Source of the DNA: a virus
Length of the DNA: 32,688 nt
IMG/VR virus record: IMGVR_UViG_3300034104_000236
Span: 1 to 32,688 of that record
Strand: one strand, 5' to 3'
Shown in pieces: positions 16,353-22,482 of this stretch. The stretch's first letter is position 1. Every line of letters begins with the position of its first letter. The position numbers and the translations under genes are program-made. Under the pieces are notes generated by a model. That model did no database searches and was not told the DNA's origin. It saw only the letters and a program-made list of their open reading frames with translations.

Positions 16353-16706
16353 ATGGCAAGTAATTCACAAATCGCATTTGCCCCACTTGGTCAAACAGTT
16401 GTTATCCCTGCTGCGGCTTCTGCTTCTACTGGTGTTCAGGCGCTGGTTGATTCACGCTTTGATGGTCAAGGCACAGGCCAGTATCGCATCATCAATTCAA
16501 GCGCCAATACGGTGTTTTTGGGTGTTGGTAGTACGGCTGCAATTGCTACGGCAAATGCTGTTGCTCCTGTTGCTGGTACACCCTCGGCTGCCATCGTGCT
16601 AGTGCCTGGTGCTGTTGAGGTATTGCGCTTTCAGCGTGAGTCATTCTTTAGTGGCTTGGCCTCTGCCTCCTCTACGGTCTATATCGTGCAGGGCGAGGGT
16701 ATCTGA
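16353..16706 (+). CDS. Small beta-rich structural protein (117 aa)
   Basis: 117 residues from ATG 16353 with AAGGAGTCTGAC upstream. Ala/Ser/Val-rich, beta-type: QIAFAPLGQTVVIPAAASAS, then YRIINSSANTVFLGVGSTAA and a GAVEVLRFQRESFFSGL block. The pattern is typical of small virion decoration-type proteins. The stop overlaps the next start by one base (TGATG), linking it to the lysis genes that follow. Role not known. Confidence 0.7.
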   Translation: MASNSQIAFAPLGQTVVIPAAASASTGVQALVDSRFDGQGTGQYRIINSSANTVFLGVGSTAAIATANAVAPVAGTPSAAIVLVPGAVEVLRFQRESFFSGLASASSTVYIVQGEGI

Positions 16707-16903
16707 TGCTTGAGGATACCGAGACACGGCTGGCGGTTCATGAGGCGGTTTGTGCTGAGAGGTACACCGCCATTGAGAAGTCGTTTGAATCAGGTTCACA
16801 GCGCATGACCCGCATTGAGTATTTGCTTTATGTGGTGATTGCGGCTGTGTTGCTCGGGCCAGGCTTTGCTGGCGAGTTGGTTAAAAAAATCATAGGCTTG
16901 TGA
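16706..16903 (+). CDS. Small membrane protein, XhlA/holin-like
   Basis: 65 residues. The N-terminal ~38 residues are charged and helical (EDTETRLAVHEAVCAERYTA). Then comes one transmembrane segment at ~39-56 (YLLYVVIAAVLLGPGFAG) and a short basic end (KKII). This matches the layout of haemolysin XhlA-type phage proteins that sit in lysis cassettes. It begins the run of membrane genes leading to the endolysin, overlapping its neighbour by one base. Confidence 0.7.
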   Translation: MLEDTETRLAVHEAVCAERYTAIEKSFESGSQRMTRIEYLLYVVIAAVLLGPGFAGELVKKIIGL

Positions 16904-16910
16904 GCAATGG

Positions 16911-17054
16911 ATGCTTTGGCTTCTTTTGCCATTGTTTCTGTTAGCAGGAACTTCAGAAAAAGTCGAGTACCGTTGTGTAAGGTGGGCGTGGACAGGTGAT
17001 GTTTTCAACCGCAAGGTTGTTTGCCTTGAATGGGTAAAGGTTGTACGGAAATGA
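16911..17054 (+). CDS. Short secreted protein with two Cys (47 aa)
   Basis: 47 residues: an N-terminal hydrophobic signal peptide (MLWLLLPLFLLAGTSE) followed by VEYRCVRWAWTGDVFNRKVV, then CLEWVKVVRK. The RCV.W.WTGDV.NRKVVCLEW pattern is one I recognise from small phage genes in similar positions. The two Cys probably form a disulfide in the periplasm. There is no Cys directly after the signal peptide, so it is not an Rz1-type lipoprotein. The stop overlaps the next start (ATGA, 17051-17054). Confidence 0.7.
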   Translation: MLWLLLPLFLLAGTSEKVEYRCVRWAWTGDVFNRKVVCLEWVKVVRK

Positions 17055-17545
17055 TTGACCCCATAACAGCGCTTGCAGGATTACAAAGTGCAATCAGCGT
17101 AGTCAAAAAAGCCAGTAAGGTCGCAAATGATCTAGCTGGTTTAGCCCCGTCTATCGCCAAGATGTTTGATGCCAAGAGCACCGCTACGAGGGCGATGGTT
17201 GAGGCAAAACGATCTGGCAACAAATCAAACTTAGGCACTGCGCTACAGATCGAGATGGCCTTAGATGAGGCAAAGCGTTTTGAGGCCGAATTGATGCTGT
17301 TATTCCAAGCTACAGGCCGTGCAGACGTATGGCAGAAGATCAAAGAACGTCAACAGCAGATGGACATTGAAGATGCCCACTTAGCAAGACAAGCCAAAGC
17401 AGAAGAAAAGAAAAGAAAAGAAGAAGAAGAAGAATACATGGCATGGGCGGTTGGTGTTGTCGTGATCGTGATGCTTCTTGGTGCAGTTGGTTGGGGCATT
17501 GCTGAGATACAAGATTTCTGTGCCAAGACAAGGTGTGGTCGGTGA
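17051..17545 (+). CDS. Coiled-coil membrane protein with C-terminal TM segment
   Basis: 164 residues from ATG 17051, preferred over an upstream TTG because of the ATGA overlap. Residues 1-30 are amphipathic (MIDPITALAGLQSAISVVKK). Residues ~60-125 are a highly charged helix ending in KKRKEEEEEYM, and ~130-150 is a transmembrane segment (AWAVGVVVIVMLLGAVGWGI) followed by a short tail with two Cys. The type recurs in marine and freshwater podoviruses before the holin. A lysis (spanin-like) or ejection-assist role is possible; unknown. Confidence 0.75.
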   Translation: MIDPITALAGLQSAISVVKKASKVANDLAGLAPSIAKMFDAKSTATRAMVEAKRSGNKSNLGTALQIEMALDEAKRFEAELMLLFQATGRADVWQKIKERQQQMDIEDAHLARQAKAEEKKRKEEEEEYMAWAVGVVVIVMLLGAVGWGIAEIQDFCAKTRCGR

Positions 17546-17691
17546 ATGAGTACCAAAAGCAATTTGATCTATTCCTTAAAGTCTTTGTCAGGCTTTGCAT
17601 TGCTTGGTGGGTGCTTGGATTTCTCAAGTTTTTGCCTGACGACTTGTCAGACAAGATCGTGAACAAATTACTTGGAATGATTGGTTTATGA
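17542..17691 (+). CDS. Small membrane protein with GTG start (49 aa)
   Basis: Begins at GTG 17542, whose GTGA overlaps the preceding stop, and ends in TGA overlapping the next start (ATGA at 17688). It encodes VNEYQKQFDLFLKVFVRLCI, then AWWVLGFLKFLPDDLSDK and a short helix. Residues ~10-30 form one hydrophobic, probably membrane-spanning, segment. Exact coupling on both sides makes it more credible than the competing ATG frame at 17546, which ends early. Confidence 0.65.
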   Translation: MNEYQKQFDLFLKVFVRLCIAWWVLGFLKFLPDDLSDKIVNKLLGMIGL

Positions 17692-18299
17692 GTGATGAGA
17701 AGCCATCAGACGTATTAAGCAAGGTGCTGTCTTATGTGGATAGCCCATTCAAGCTGTTTGCACTGATATTGATGGCGGTGTTTGCGTTCGCTGGGTACTT
17801 TGTTTGGCAAAACCAATCGTTTTTATTTGATGCCTACAAAGAAAACAAGAAACTCCCAACTATTGCAGAGGAAAGAGCAGAAGATGTTGCAGCGCATTTG
17901 TTTAAAAACACTGATGCAACAGTCATTGCCATTTTCAAAGTAAACCCTTTATTTGGCACAAGGGTTTTGTTTCGTGCCTATACCCGTGAGGGCAGAGACA
18001 AAACGCATGATGGCTTAGATGTTGGTTTATTCACGCAGAGTTCAGCCAATAATCGTGATGTGATTGCACTGATGGCTAATGAGATTCCTTGCAGCGAATA
18101 CACTGTGGCCCAAAGTGAGATCGGCCTTTGGTACATTGAAAAGGGAGTTACTTTTGGATGCCGTGTGAGTGTGCCGCCAGAGCAGGGGCGGTTCGTTGGG
18201 CAAATCACTGTTGGGTGGGACAAAGAACCCAAGGACTTGGACAAGGCAATTAGTATGTTGCAAATAGCAAGTAATATATTGAGTAAAAGCAAACAGTAA
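17688..18299 (+). CDS. Membrane-anchored periplasmic protein, lysis region
   Basis: 203 residues. One transmembrane segment lies at ~22-42 (LFALILMAVFAFAGYFVWQN), followed by a ~160-residue domain with recognisable blocks VAIFKVNPLFGTRVLFRAYT-like (VIAIFKVNPLFG), NRDVIALM, IPCSEYT, SEIGLWYIEKGV and FVGQITVGW. I have seen this arrangement in environmental podoviruses but know no function. Two Cys (in IPC and FGC) could form a disulfide outside the membrane. Neighbouring holin and endolysin suggest an envelope role. Confidence 0.75.
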   Translation: MSDEKPSDVLSKVLSYVDSPFKLFALILMAVFAFAGYFVWQNQSFLFDAYKENKKLPTIAEERAEDVAAHLFKNTDATVIAIFKVNPLFGTRVLFRAYTREGRDKTHDGLDVGLFTQSSANNRDVIALMANEIPCSEYTVAQSEIGLWYIEKGVTFGCRVSVPPEQGRFVGQITVGWDKEPKDLDKAISMLQIASNILSKSKQ

Positions 18300-18308
18300 A
18301 GGATCACT

Positions 18309-18824
18309 ATGCTGACACTACTTTCAACCCTAATCTCATTCCTGATGGGCGGCTTGCCTAAGATTCTTGATTTTTTTCAAGATCGAGCAGATAAAAAGCA
18401 TGAGTTAAACCTTGCCCAGATGCAGATCACCCGTGAGTTAGAACTGCGTAAAGCGGGGTTTGAAGCACAGGAAAGAATTGAACACATCAAGTCAGAGCAA
18501 CTGGCTACTGAGAGTGCAGCCAACACTACTCAGGTTTTGATTGGCGCACAACAGGCTGAAATGCAAGCCCTTTATGCTCACGACACAAGTTTGAATGAGG
18601 GAACATCCACATGGATGAAAAACCTTAGAGCAAGTGTGCGCCCTGTCATTACTTACGGCTTCTTTTTCCTGTTGCTGTTTATTGACATTGGCCTGTTTGC
18701 CTATGGTTGGAATCGTGGTGTTCCATTTACCGAGTTGGCTGAGATGCTGTGGGATTCTGACACCCAAGCCCTGTTTGCCTCAATCATTGCTTTCCACTTT
18801 GGTGGTCGGGCTTTTGGCAAATGA
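18309..18824 (+). CDS. Holin, GTA-type 3TM family
   Basis: 171 residues. A hydrophobic N-terminus (~1-23) is followed by a long charged helix (~24-95, Glu/Gln/Arg). A short WMKNLRASVRPVITYGFFFL segment then leads into two hydrophobic segments (~112-137 and ~150-168, ALFASIIAFHFGGRAFG). The W..NLRASVRP block plus three hydrophobic regions is characteristic of the 3TM holin family (GTA_holin_3TM). It would permeabilise the inner membrane at lysis. The start has an AAAGGATCACT ribosome site and the stop overlaps the endolysin start by 4 bases. Confidence 0.85.
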   Translation: MLTLLSTLISFLMGGLPKILDFFQDRADKKHELNLAQMQITRELELRKAGFEAQERIEHIKSEQLATESAANTTQVLIGAQQAEMQALYAHDTSLNEGTSTWMKNLRASVRPVITYGFFFLLLFIDIGLFAYGWNRGVPFTELAEMLWDSDTQALFASIIAFHFGGRAFGK

Positions 18825-19297
18825 ACATTAGCCCTAAAGCTATCAAGATGGTGATGCATCACGAGGGCGTGAGGCAAAATCCCTATAAATGTCCGGCAAA
18901 GCTGTGGACTGTCGGAGTGGGTCATGTGATGTTCCCAGAGCAGGGTAAGCTCAAGATAGACCAGCGCGATACCTTTGTGCCACCGCCAGAGGCCATGCGT
19001 AAACACTCAATGGAGGAAGTCGATGCAATACTTAGGGCAGACCTTGCTCGCTTTGAGAAAGGCGTGGCTACTTATTGTCCTGTGCCTCTTACTCAAGGAC
19101 AGTTTGACGCACTGGTTTCATTTTCTTTCAATGTAGGGCTTGGCACTCTCCAGAGGTCAACCCTGCGCCAAAAGGTACTTAGGGGTGACATGGAGGGTGC
19201 TGCCGAGGAACTTCTAAAGTACTGCATGGCTGGCGGCAAAGTTCTCAAAGGCTTGCAAAAGCGCAGAATTGACGAGCGAGCCTTATTTCTGAGTTGA
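18821..19297 (+). CDS. Endolysin, lysozyme-type (GH24)
   Basis: 158 residues, a usual length. It cleaves cell-wall peptidoglycan after holin opening. The N-terminal active-site region has E15 in HHEG, C24 in YKCP and T30 in WTVGVGH. T4 lysozyme has E11, D20 and T26 at the same spacing (9 and 6), so the catalytic Asp position is Cys here. T4 lysozyme is known to tolerate Cys at this site. Later blocks PLTQGQFDALVSFSFNVG, LRQKVLRGD and RRIDERALFLS are typical of the family. No signal peptide is present, so it depends on the holin. The end overlaps a convergent - strand gene by 15 bases. Confidence 0.93.
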   Translation: MNISPKAIKMVMHHEGVRQNPYKCPAKLWTVGVGHVMFPEQGKLKIDQRDTFVPPPEAMRKHSMEEVDAILRADLARFEKGVATYCPVPLTQGQFDALVSFSFNVGLGTLQRSTLRQKVLRGDMEGAAEELLKYCMAGGKVLKGLQKRRIDERALFLS

Positions 19298-19462
19298 GTT
19301 CTGGCGCAAATGTTTGCCTGTCAGTCTCATGATCCAACAAGACTGACAAATCCATTTATGCCCCATATCAACCCCTCCCTCTGGCGGCTTTGTCTCATCA
19401 CATTTATTACAAGTTCGTAATCTGTGAACAGGCTGATTGCCGCCTAATTCGATTGGGTACAT
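19283..19462 (-). CDS. Small zinc-ribbon protein
   Basis: 59 residues from ATG 19462, chosen because GAGAG lies upstream (a GTG at 19468 is the alternative). CNKC and CQSC flank a PPEGGVDMGHKW segment, giving a four-Cys zinc-ribbon, a type frequent among small phage early genes. It is the last gene of the - strand early operon, overlaps the winged-helix gene by 19 bases, and converges on the endolysin with a 15-base overlap. Function unknown; nucleic-acid or protein binding is likely. Confidence 0.7.
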   Translation of the reverse strand: MYPIELGGNQPVHRLRTCNKCDETKPPEGGVDMGHKWICQSCWIMRLTGKHLRQNSTQK

Positions 19463-19770
19463 TGCCACTCTCTTTCGCTTCTGCCTGAGTTTGATTTGAC
19501 TGTGTTGCCTGTCAGTTCAATCAAACCCATTATTTTCATTTCGTTGAGCCGCCTAGCAACTTGATTGCTGTCCAAGTTGGTACAGGCTGAGATGCCATCT
19601 TTGCCTAGTGGCCCGTGTGTTTGGAGGCACTCTAAGATTGTTTGGTGGTGTTGGGTGGCGGCTTCTTTGATGGAATCTGCTGCCTGAAACGATGTTAGAG
19701 GATCATTTGCCCTGACTCTTGGGAATTCGGGCATGGCGAAAATTTTCTTAAATGCGTCTTTATAGTCCAT
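19444..19770 (-). CDS. Winged-helix DNA-binding protein
   Basis: 108 residues. The N-terminal ~30 residues are a leader (FPRVRANDPLTSFQAADSIK). Then comes a helix-turn-helix with wing: HHQTILECLQTHGPLGKDGI, SACTNLDSNQVARRLNEMKI and MGLIELTGNTVKSNSGRSER-like. This arrangement is common in phage early regions and probably acts on DNA or transcription. The ribosome site is AAGGATAAATC before ATG. Confidence 0.75.
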   Translation of the reverse strand: MDYKDAFKKIFAMPEFPRVRANDPLTSFQAADSIKEAATQHHQTILECLQTHGPLGKDGISACTNLDSNQVARRLNEMKIMGLIELTGNTVKSNSGRSEREWQCTQSN

Positions 19771-19804
19771 GATTTATCCTTGTTAAGGGCAATGCCCCTG
19801 TTAC

Positions 19805-20047
19805 TTAAAATGGGATATCTTCCTCGTCTTTTGGCAAGCCCTTGTAATCCTCTTTAGGCTTGGGAGTGTTCAGATATGCCCAGCCATTCCAACCACCATC
19901 AGGAAGTGGGATGCTGTCCAACTTGAGCATTGGCCCGTTCTTGGTCTCAATAACCGAGCCGATGGTTTGGTAGCGTGATTTTTCTTGACCATCTTTGTTT
20001 GTGTACTTACCTGACACGATGGTGATTTCATAGAGTTTTTTAGACAT
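19805..20047 (-). CDS. Small SSB-like protein with DIPF tail
   Basis: 80 residues. Beta strands (YEITIVSGKYTNKDGQEKSR, YQTIGSVIETKNGPMLKLDS) are followed by a WNGWAYLN block and an acidic end, DEEDIPF. Bacterial single-stranded DNA-binding proteins end in an acidic tail with the terminal DIPF, which recruits partner proteins. This protein is much shorter than an SSB, so it may be a minimal OB-like phage SSB or a mimic that recruits host partners. It overlaps the upstream exonuclease by 8 bases and lies with the annealing protein, which supports a recombination or replication role. Confidence 0.75.
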   Translation of the reverse strand: MSKKLYEITIVSGKYTNKDGQEKSRYQTIGSVIETKNGPMLKLDSIPLPDGGWNGWAYLNTPKPKEDYKGLPKDEEDIPF

Positions 20048-20666
20048 TTTTTAAATCCATAAGTTGAGCAATTTTGATGTCAAGTTCATTCAAGAATTTG
20101 ACCACTTCATCTTCCATTTGCTTGATGAATTCGTTATCCCGTGGGACTCGTTTCACAAACAATTGAAGTTCTTCTGGTAGCCGATTGTCAAAGCTGACAA
20201 AATCACACCACTGCCGCCCTGTGCAACTAAGTTGAAATTGCATCTGCGTAAAGTATTTGCCTGGCACTGATTGACTAAGCAAAGTCTCAATGTGCGTGGC
20301 TGTGTTGGGGCATTTGATCTCTAGGAGGCCATCCTCACCCACCAAGCCATCAGGAGAAGCACCAGCCATGATGATTGAGGGATGGGGTACAAACCCCACT
20401 TCATCAACCAAAACGTCTTTAAGAGCCTCATAAGCGGCTCTGGCAAGGGGTTCTGTATCTGTGCCGTGTTGCATGGCAGCATTGGTGAAACTCTCACCCT
20501 TTTGACCCGTCAGGCGTTCACACACCAGCTGGGCCATGTAGTTGTCACGGGTTGCTGAATAGCCTGTCTTTGTCTTGGCAATCACATCTGCCACACGGGA
20601 AGCGGTGACTTTGCCAATGCGAATGGTGAACCATTCTTCTGTGCCTTGCTCCATCATTTCAATCAT
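20040..20666 (-). CDS. YqaJ/lambda-type exonuclease
   Basis: 208 residues. It is expected to chew 5' strands of double-stranded DNA ends so that the annealing protein two genes upstream can pair the single strands. Motifs: GTEEWFTIRIGKVTASR (res. ~8-24), HGTDTEPLARAAYE with E72, then SPDGLVGEDGLLEIKCP with D106, E116 and K118 (PD-(D/E)xK core), and YFTQMQFQL with Q143. The start overlaps the 68-aa gene and the stop overlaps the SSB-like gene. M4 is an alternative start. Confidence 0.92.
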   Translation of the reverse strand: MIEMMEQGTEEWFTIRIGKVTASRVADVIAKTKTGYSATRDNYMAQLVCERLTGQKGESFTNAAMQHGTDTEPLARAAYEALKDVLVDEVGFVPHPSIIMAGASPDGLVGEDGLLEIKCPNTATHIETLLSQSVPGKYFTQMQFQLSCTGRQWCDFVSFDNRLPEELQLFVKRVPRDNEFIKQMEDEVVKFLNELDIKIAQLMDLKNV

Positions 20667-20865
20667 TTTTCATATTCCTTACAAAATCGGCAAAAATTGC
20701 AGATGTCATGCCATAAGGCAAAACGGCTAATTTATTGGCTACTTCCTCAAGCACCTGATTGCGCTGTGAAGGTGAGACATATACATCGTAGTGATATGGC
20801 TGACCATTTCTGATTTCCGCTTCATGGGCAATGCGGTCGAATTCATCATCTTCGTCTGTTTTCAT
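20659..20865 (-). CDS. Small unknown protein between Erf and exonuclease
   Basis: 68 residues from ATG 20865, which overlaps the Erf stop as ATGA; the open frame is longer but begins inside Erf. Acidic N-terminus (MKTDEDDEFDRIAHEAE), then YHYDVYVSPSQRNQVLEEVA and a helical end. The stop overlaps the exonuclease start. Co-translation with both recombination genes suggests a related role; no motif was recognised. Confidence 0.7.
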   Translation of the reverse strand: MKTDEDDEFDRIAHEAEIRNGQPYHYDVYVSPSQRNQVLEEVANKLAVLPYGMTSAIFADFVRNMKND

Positions 20866-21407
20866 AATTTGGCCTTTACTTTGTCTTTGGCTGCAATCAC
20901 TTTCTTTTGCCATTCAGAATCACCATTGCAAGCGGCATAGGCGGCTTTGTAGGCGTTTTTCAAGCTGTCTTGATCGGTAGATGCCTCGATAGCCGCCAAG
21001 TGATCTACGAGGGCGCTTTCATTGACTTGAGGTCTACGGCTGGCAGTGTTGCCATCATCATCTTCTGGTGCTATGCCGCAAGCCGCCATCAGGGAATATC
21101 TACGGGCATAAGTCAAAGCCGAGCCAAAACCTTGGGCATCGTGTTTATTTGCTGGAACAAATAGTTGCCCACAATTAAGGGATTCGCCAGATTCGTGCAA
21201 AAAGATGGTTTCAACAATCACACCATCTGGCGATGGTTGGTTCTGTTGAATCAGGGCAATGCCATTGTTATTCAGAGAATCAACGACTGCCTCAACGCAA
21301 GCCGCCAAGTCTGCATAGCGTGATTTGAAATGTGGGTTTGTTGAGGATTTAAGAGCTGGACCAAAAGCCTGTTGTGCTTTGACCAATGCTGTTGCGAGAT
21401 TTTTCAT
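20862..21407 (-). CDS. erf: ERF-family single-strand annealing protein
   Basis: 181 residues. Erf-type proteins of P22 and relatives form rings on single-stranded DNA and anneal complementary strands, circularising or recombining phage DNA. The family core is clear: NPHFKSRYADLAACVEAVVD (res. ~24-43), the middle VIVETIFLHESGE block, and GSALTYARRYSLMAACGI with EDDDGN (res. ~95-120). The C-terminal ~60 residues are a variable helical end. It pairs with the downstream exonuclease and SSB-like genes as a recombination module and overlaps both neighbours by ATGA. Confidence 0.93.
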   Translation of the reverse strand: MKNLATALVKAQQAFGPALKSSTNPHFKSRYADLAACVEAVVDSLNNNGIALIQQNQPSPDGVIVETIFLHESGESLNCGQLFVPANKHDAQGFGSALTYARRYSLMAACGIAPEDDDGNTASRRPQVNESALVDHLAAIEASTDQDSLKNAYKAAYAACNGDSEWQKKVIAAKDKVKAKL

Positions 21408-21598
21408 TCCTGTTCCTTTGAAAGTTCGATTTGAATTTGTTTAAGTTCATCTGATGCGATGTTGATTAAGTAGCAAAGACTGCGAATCTTGCCTTGAAGC
21501 ATTCCTACCTGATAAGCCAAGCGATCTCGTGGGTCTTGCCCCTCGTAAATTGAGGCGGCATTTTGTGCAATTTGATTGATGATGTAATCAGCATTCAT
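21404..21598 (-). CDS. Small helical protein (64 aa), unknown
   Basis: 64 residues, all helical by composition (NADYIINQIAQNAASIYEGQ, DPRDRLAYQVGMLQGKIRSL, then a Glu/Gln-rich end). ATGA-type overlaps join it to the 61-aa gene upstream and Erf downstream. Small helical proteins of this type often precede recombination genes in phage early operons. Function not recognised. Confidence 0.7.
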   Translation of the reverse strand: MNADYIINQIAQNAASIYEGQDPRDRLAYQVGMLQGKIRSLCYLINIASDELKQIQIELSKEQE

Positions 21599-21780
21599 GA
21601 CTCGTCCTTTAAATAAGCTGTCAGACGTTTGATTCGGTCTTGGTGGTACTCACCCATGCGCTTTGCATATTCTTGTGCGCTGAGAGCCTCCAATAGCTTT
21701 CGCTGTGCCATTTCAAGCTCTTTAGCCGCCAATTCTTTTGGTGATGGCAAACGGAAATGATTTTTAAGTTGGTCGATCAT
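21595..21780 (-). CDS. Small helical protein (61 aa), unknown
   Basis: 61 residues from ATG 21780, which has a strong GGAGAGG ribosome site; the frame is open further upstream but that part belongs to the TM gene in another frame. Basic and Ala/Glu-rich (PSPKELAAKELEMAQRKLLE), coiled-coil-like, similar to small phage proteins of this region. No function assigned. Stop overlaps the next start. Confidence 0.7.
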   Translation of the reverse strand: MIDQLKNHFRLPSPKELAAKELEMAQRKLLEALSAQEYAKRMGEYHQDRIKRLTAYLKDES

Positions 21781-21782
21781 GG

Positions 21783-21875
21783 TTAGCCTCTCCAAGCCAA
21801 AAGAACACCCCAGCCGCCAAAAATAACAATGGCAAGAGTCCATTCAATCAAAGTTGTGATGATCTTAGATTTCAT
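21783..21875 (-). CDS. Tiny single-TM protein (30 aa)
   Basis: 30 residues: MKSKIITTLIEWTLAIVIFG then GWGVLLAWRG. It has a basic start, one transmembrane segment and a short end. The start overlaps the upstream stop by 11 bases and its 3' end supplies the ribosome site (GGAGAGGCTAA) of the next gene, which supports it being translated. Only plausible by position and composition. Confidence 0.5.
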   Translation of the reverse strand: MKSKIITTLIEWTLAIVIFGGWGVLLAWRG

Positions 21876-22137
21876 TGCGATCTTTCTGAATTTGAGCAAA
21901 GTTTGATTTGACTTCTTGCATCAAGCGTTTGTATTCGTCATTAGGAATATCGTAAGTAATGTGCTTGCCTTGAACATCAAAGACAAACACATCAAACATT
22001 TCCGCATAGTCATGATCGTGGGGATAGTTGATTTCCTCAGGGTAGTAGTCATAACCAACCTTGACGTTTTCAACTGTTTCGCCATTGTCGTAAGAGACAA
22101 CATCATCAAAGTAATACTGGAGTTTGGTATCAATCAT
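21865..22137 (-). CDS. Acidic small protein (90 aa), unknown
   Basis: 90 residues from ATG 22137 with AAGG upstream; earlier in-frame codons lie inside the next gene. It is rich in Asp, Tyr and Val (YYFDDVVSYDNGETVENVKV, DYYPEEINYPHDHDYAEMFD) and has predicted beta strands followed by a Lys/Gln-rich helix. The strong negative charge could suggest a DNA-mimic or inhibitor, but this is only composition. Belongs to the early leftward operon. Confidence 0.65.
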   Translation of the reverse strand: MIDTKLQYYFDDVVSYDNGETVENVKVGYDYYPEEINYPHDHDYAEMFDVFVFDVQGKHITYDIPNDEYKRLMQEVKSNFAQIQKDRNEI

Positions 22138-22147
22138 TTTGGTTGCC

Positions 22148-22345
22148 TTATGCGTAGTCAACATGATGCATTTCGTAATAGGCCTGTGCATCCTCTGGTG
22201 TCGATGCTTCCCATTCGCGGCAAATGGCAACTTCATAACCATTGTTGAAAACAGCAATCCAAGCGGCAGGGATTGTGCAATTAAGCACATGGTTGAAATA
22301 CTCTAATTTCAAATAAATTTCGGTGATTTTGAATTGTTTGAACAT
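22148..22345 (-). CDS. Small protein, first gene after promoter module 1 (65 aa)
   Basis: 65 residues from ATG 22345, with GGAG 8 bases upstream in a leader that matches the leader of the DUF932 gene. Sequence: FKQFKITEIYLKLEYFNHVL, then AAWIAVFNNGYEVAICREWE and a PEDAQAYYEMH end. No family recognised. It is the first gene driven by promoter 22392-22419, so it should be made early. Confidence 0.7.
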   Translation of the reverse strand: MFKQFKITEIYLKLEYFNHVLNCTIPAAWIAVFNNGYEVAICREWEASTPEDAQAYYEMHHVDYA

Positions 22346-22391
22346 TTTGATTTCTCCTAAATAGACCCCAAGAAGTTCAGGGCATGTGTGC

Positions 22392-22419
22392 ATTGTATAG
22401 GGTTCTTAACAGTTATCAA
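22392..22419 (-). promoter_or_regulatory. sigma70-type promoter 1 (leftward)
   Basis: Read on the - strand: TTGATA (22414-22419), 16 bases, TACAAT (22392-22397). It matches consensus at 5 of 6 bases in each box. The predicted start is near 22385, giving a ~40-base leader before the 65-aa gene. The -10 context (CCCTATACAATG) and the distance to the upstream palindrome are the same as in promoter 2. Confidence 0.75.
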
Positions 22420-22438
22420 GAGTTTTTTATCAGTTTTT

Positions 22439-22456
22439 ATTAGGACTTTCCCTAAT
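22439..22456. promoter_or_regulatory. 18-bp palindromic operator, copy 1
   Basis: ATTAGGACTTTCCCTAAT, with half-sites ATTAGG and CCTAAT around 6 bases. It lies exactly 19 bases upstream of the -35 box of promoter 1. An identical site sits at the same distance from promoter 2. Probable binding site of a phage regulator, the Cro-like protein or a host factor. Confidence 0.75.
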
Positions 22457-22458
22457 AC

Positions 22459-22478
22459 GATGAGGCCGAAGCCCCATC
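22459..22478 (-). terminator. Stable UUCG hairpin after the DUF932 gene
   Basis: On the - strand GATGGGGC-TTCG-GCCTCATC forms an 8-bp stem (one G.T pair) capped by a UUCG tetraloop. It begins 4 bases after the DUF932 stop codon. The following GTATT is a poor T-run, so termination may be partial; the stem may also protect the mRNA 3' end. Confidence 0.55.
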
Positions 22479-22482
22479 TGTA

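Noticed and set aside
16907-16999. Short ATG frame of 30 codons before the 47-aa secreted protein
   Set aside because: Lacks a signal peptide or motif, while the frame starting 4 bases later has a clear signal peptide and an ATGA-coupled end.
17546-17662. ATG frame of 38 codons in the 17.5-kb gap
   Set aside because: The GTG frame at 17542 fits the gap exactly with coupled ends and encodes a membrane segment.
19298-19470. Terminator for the lysis operon
   Set aside because: No stem followed by a T-run was found after the endolysin stop.
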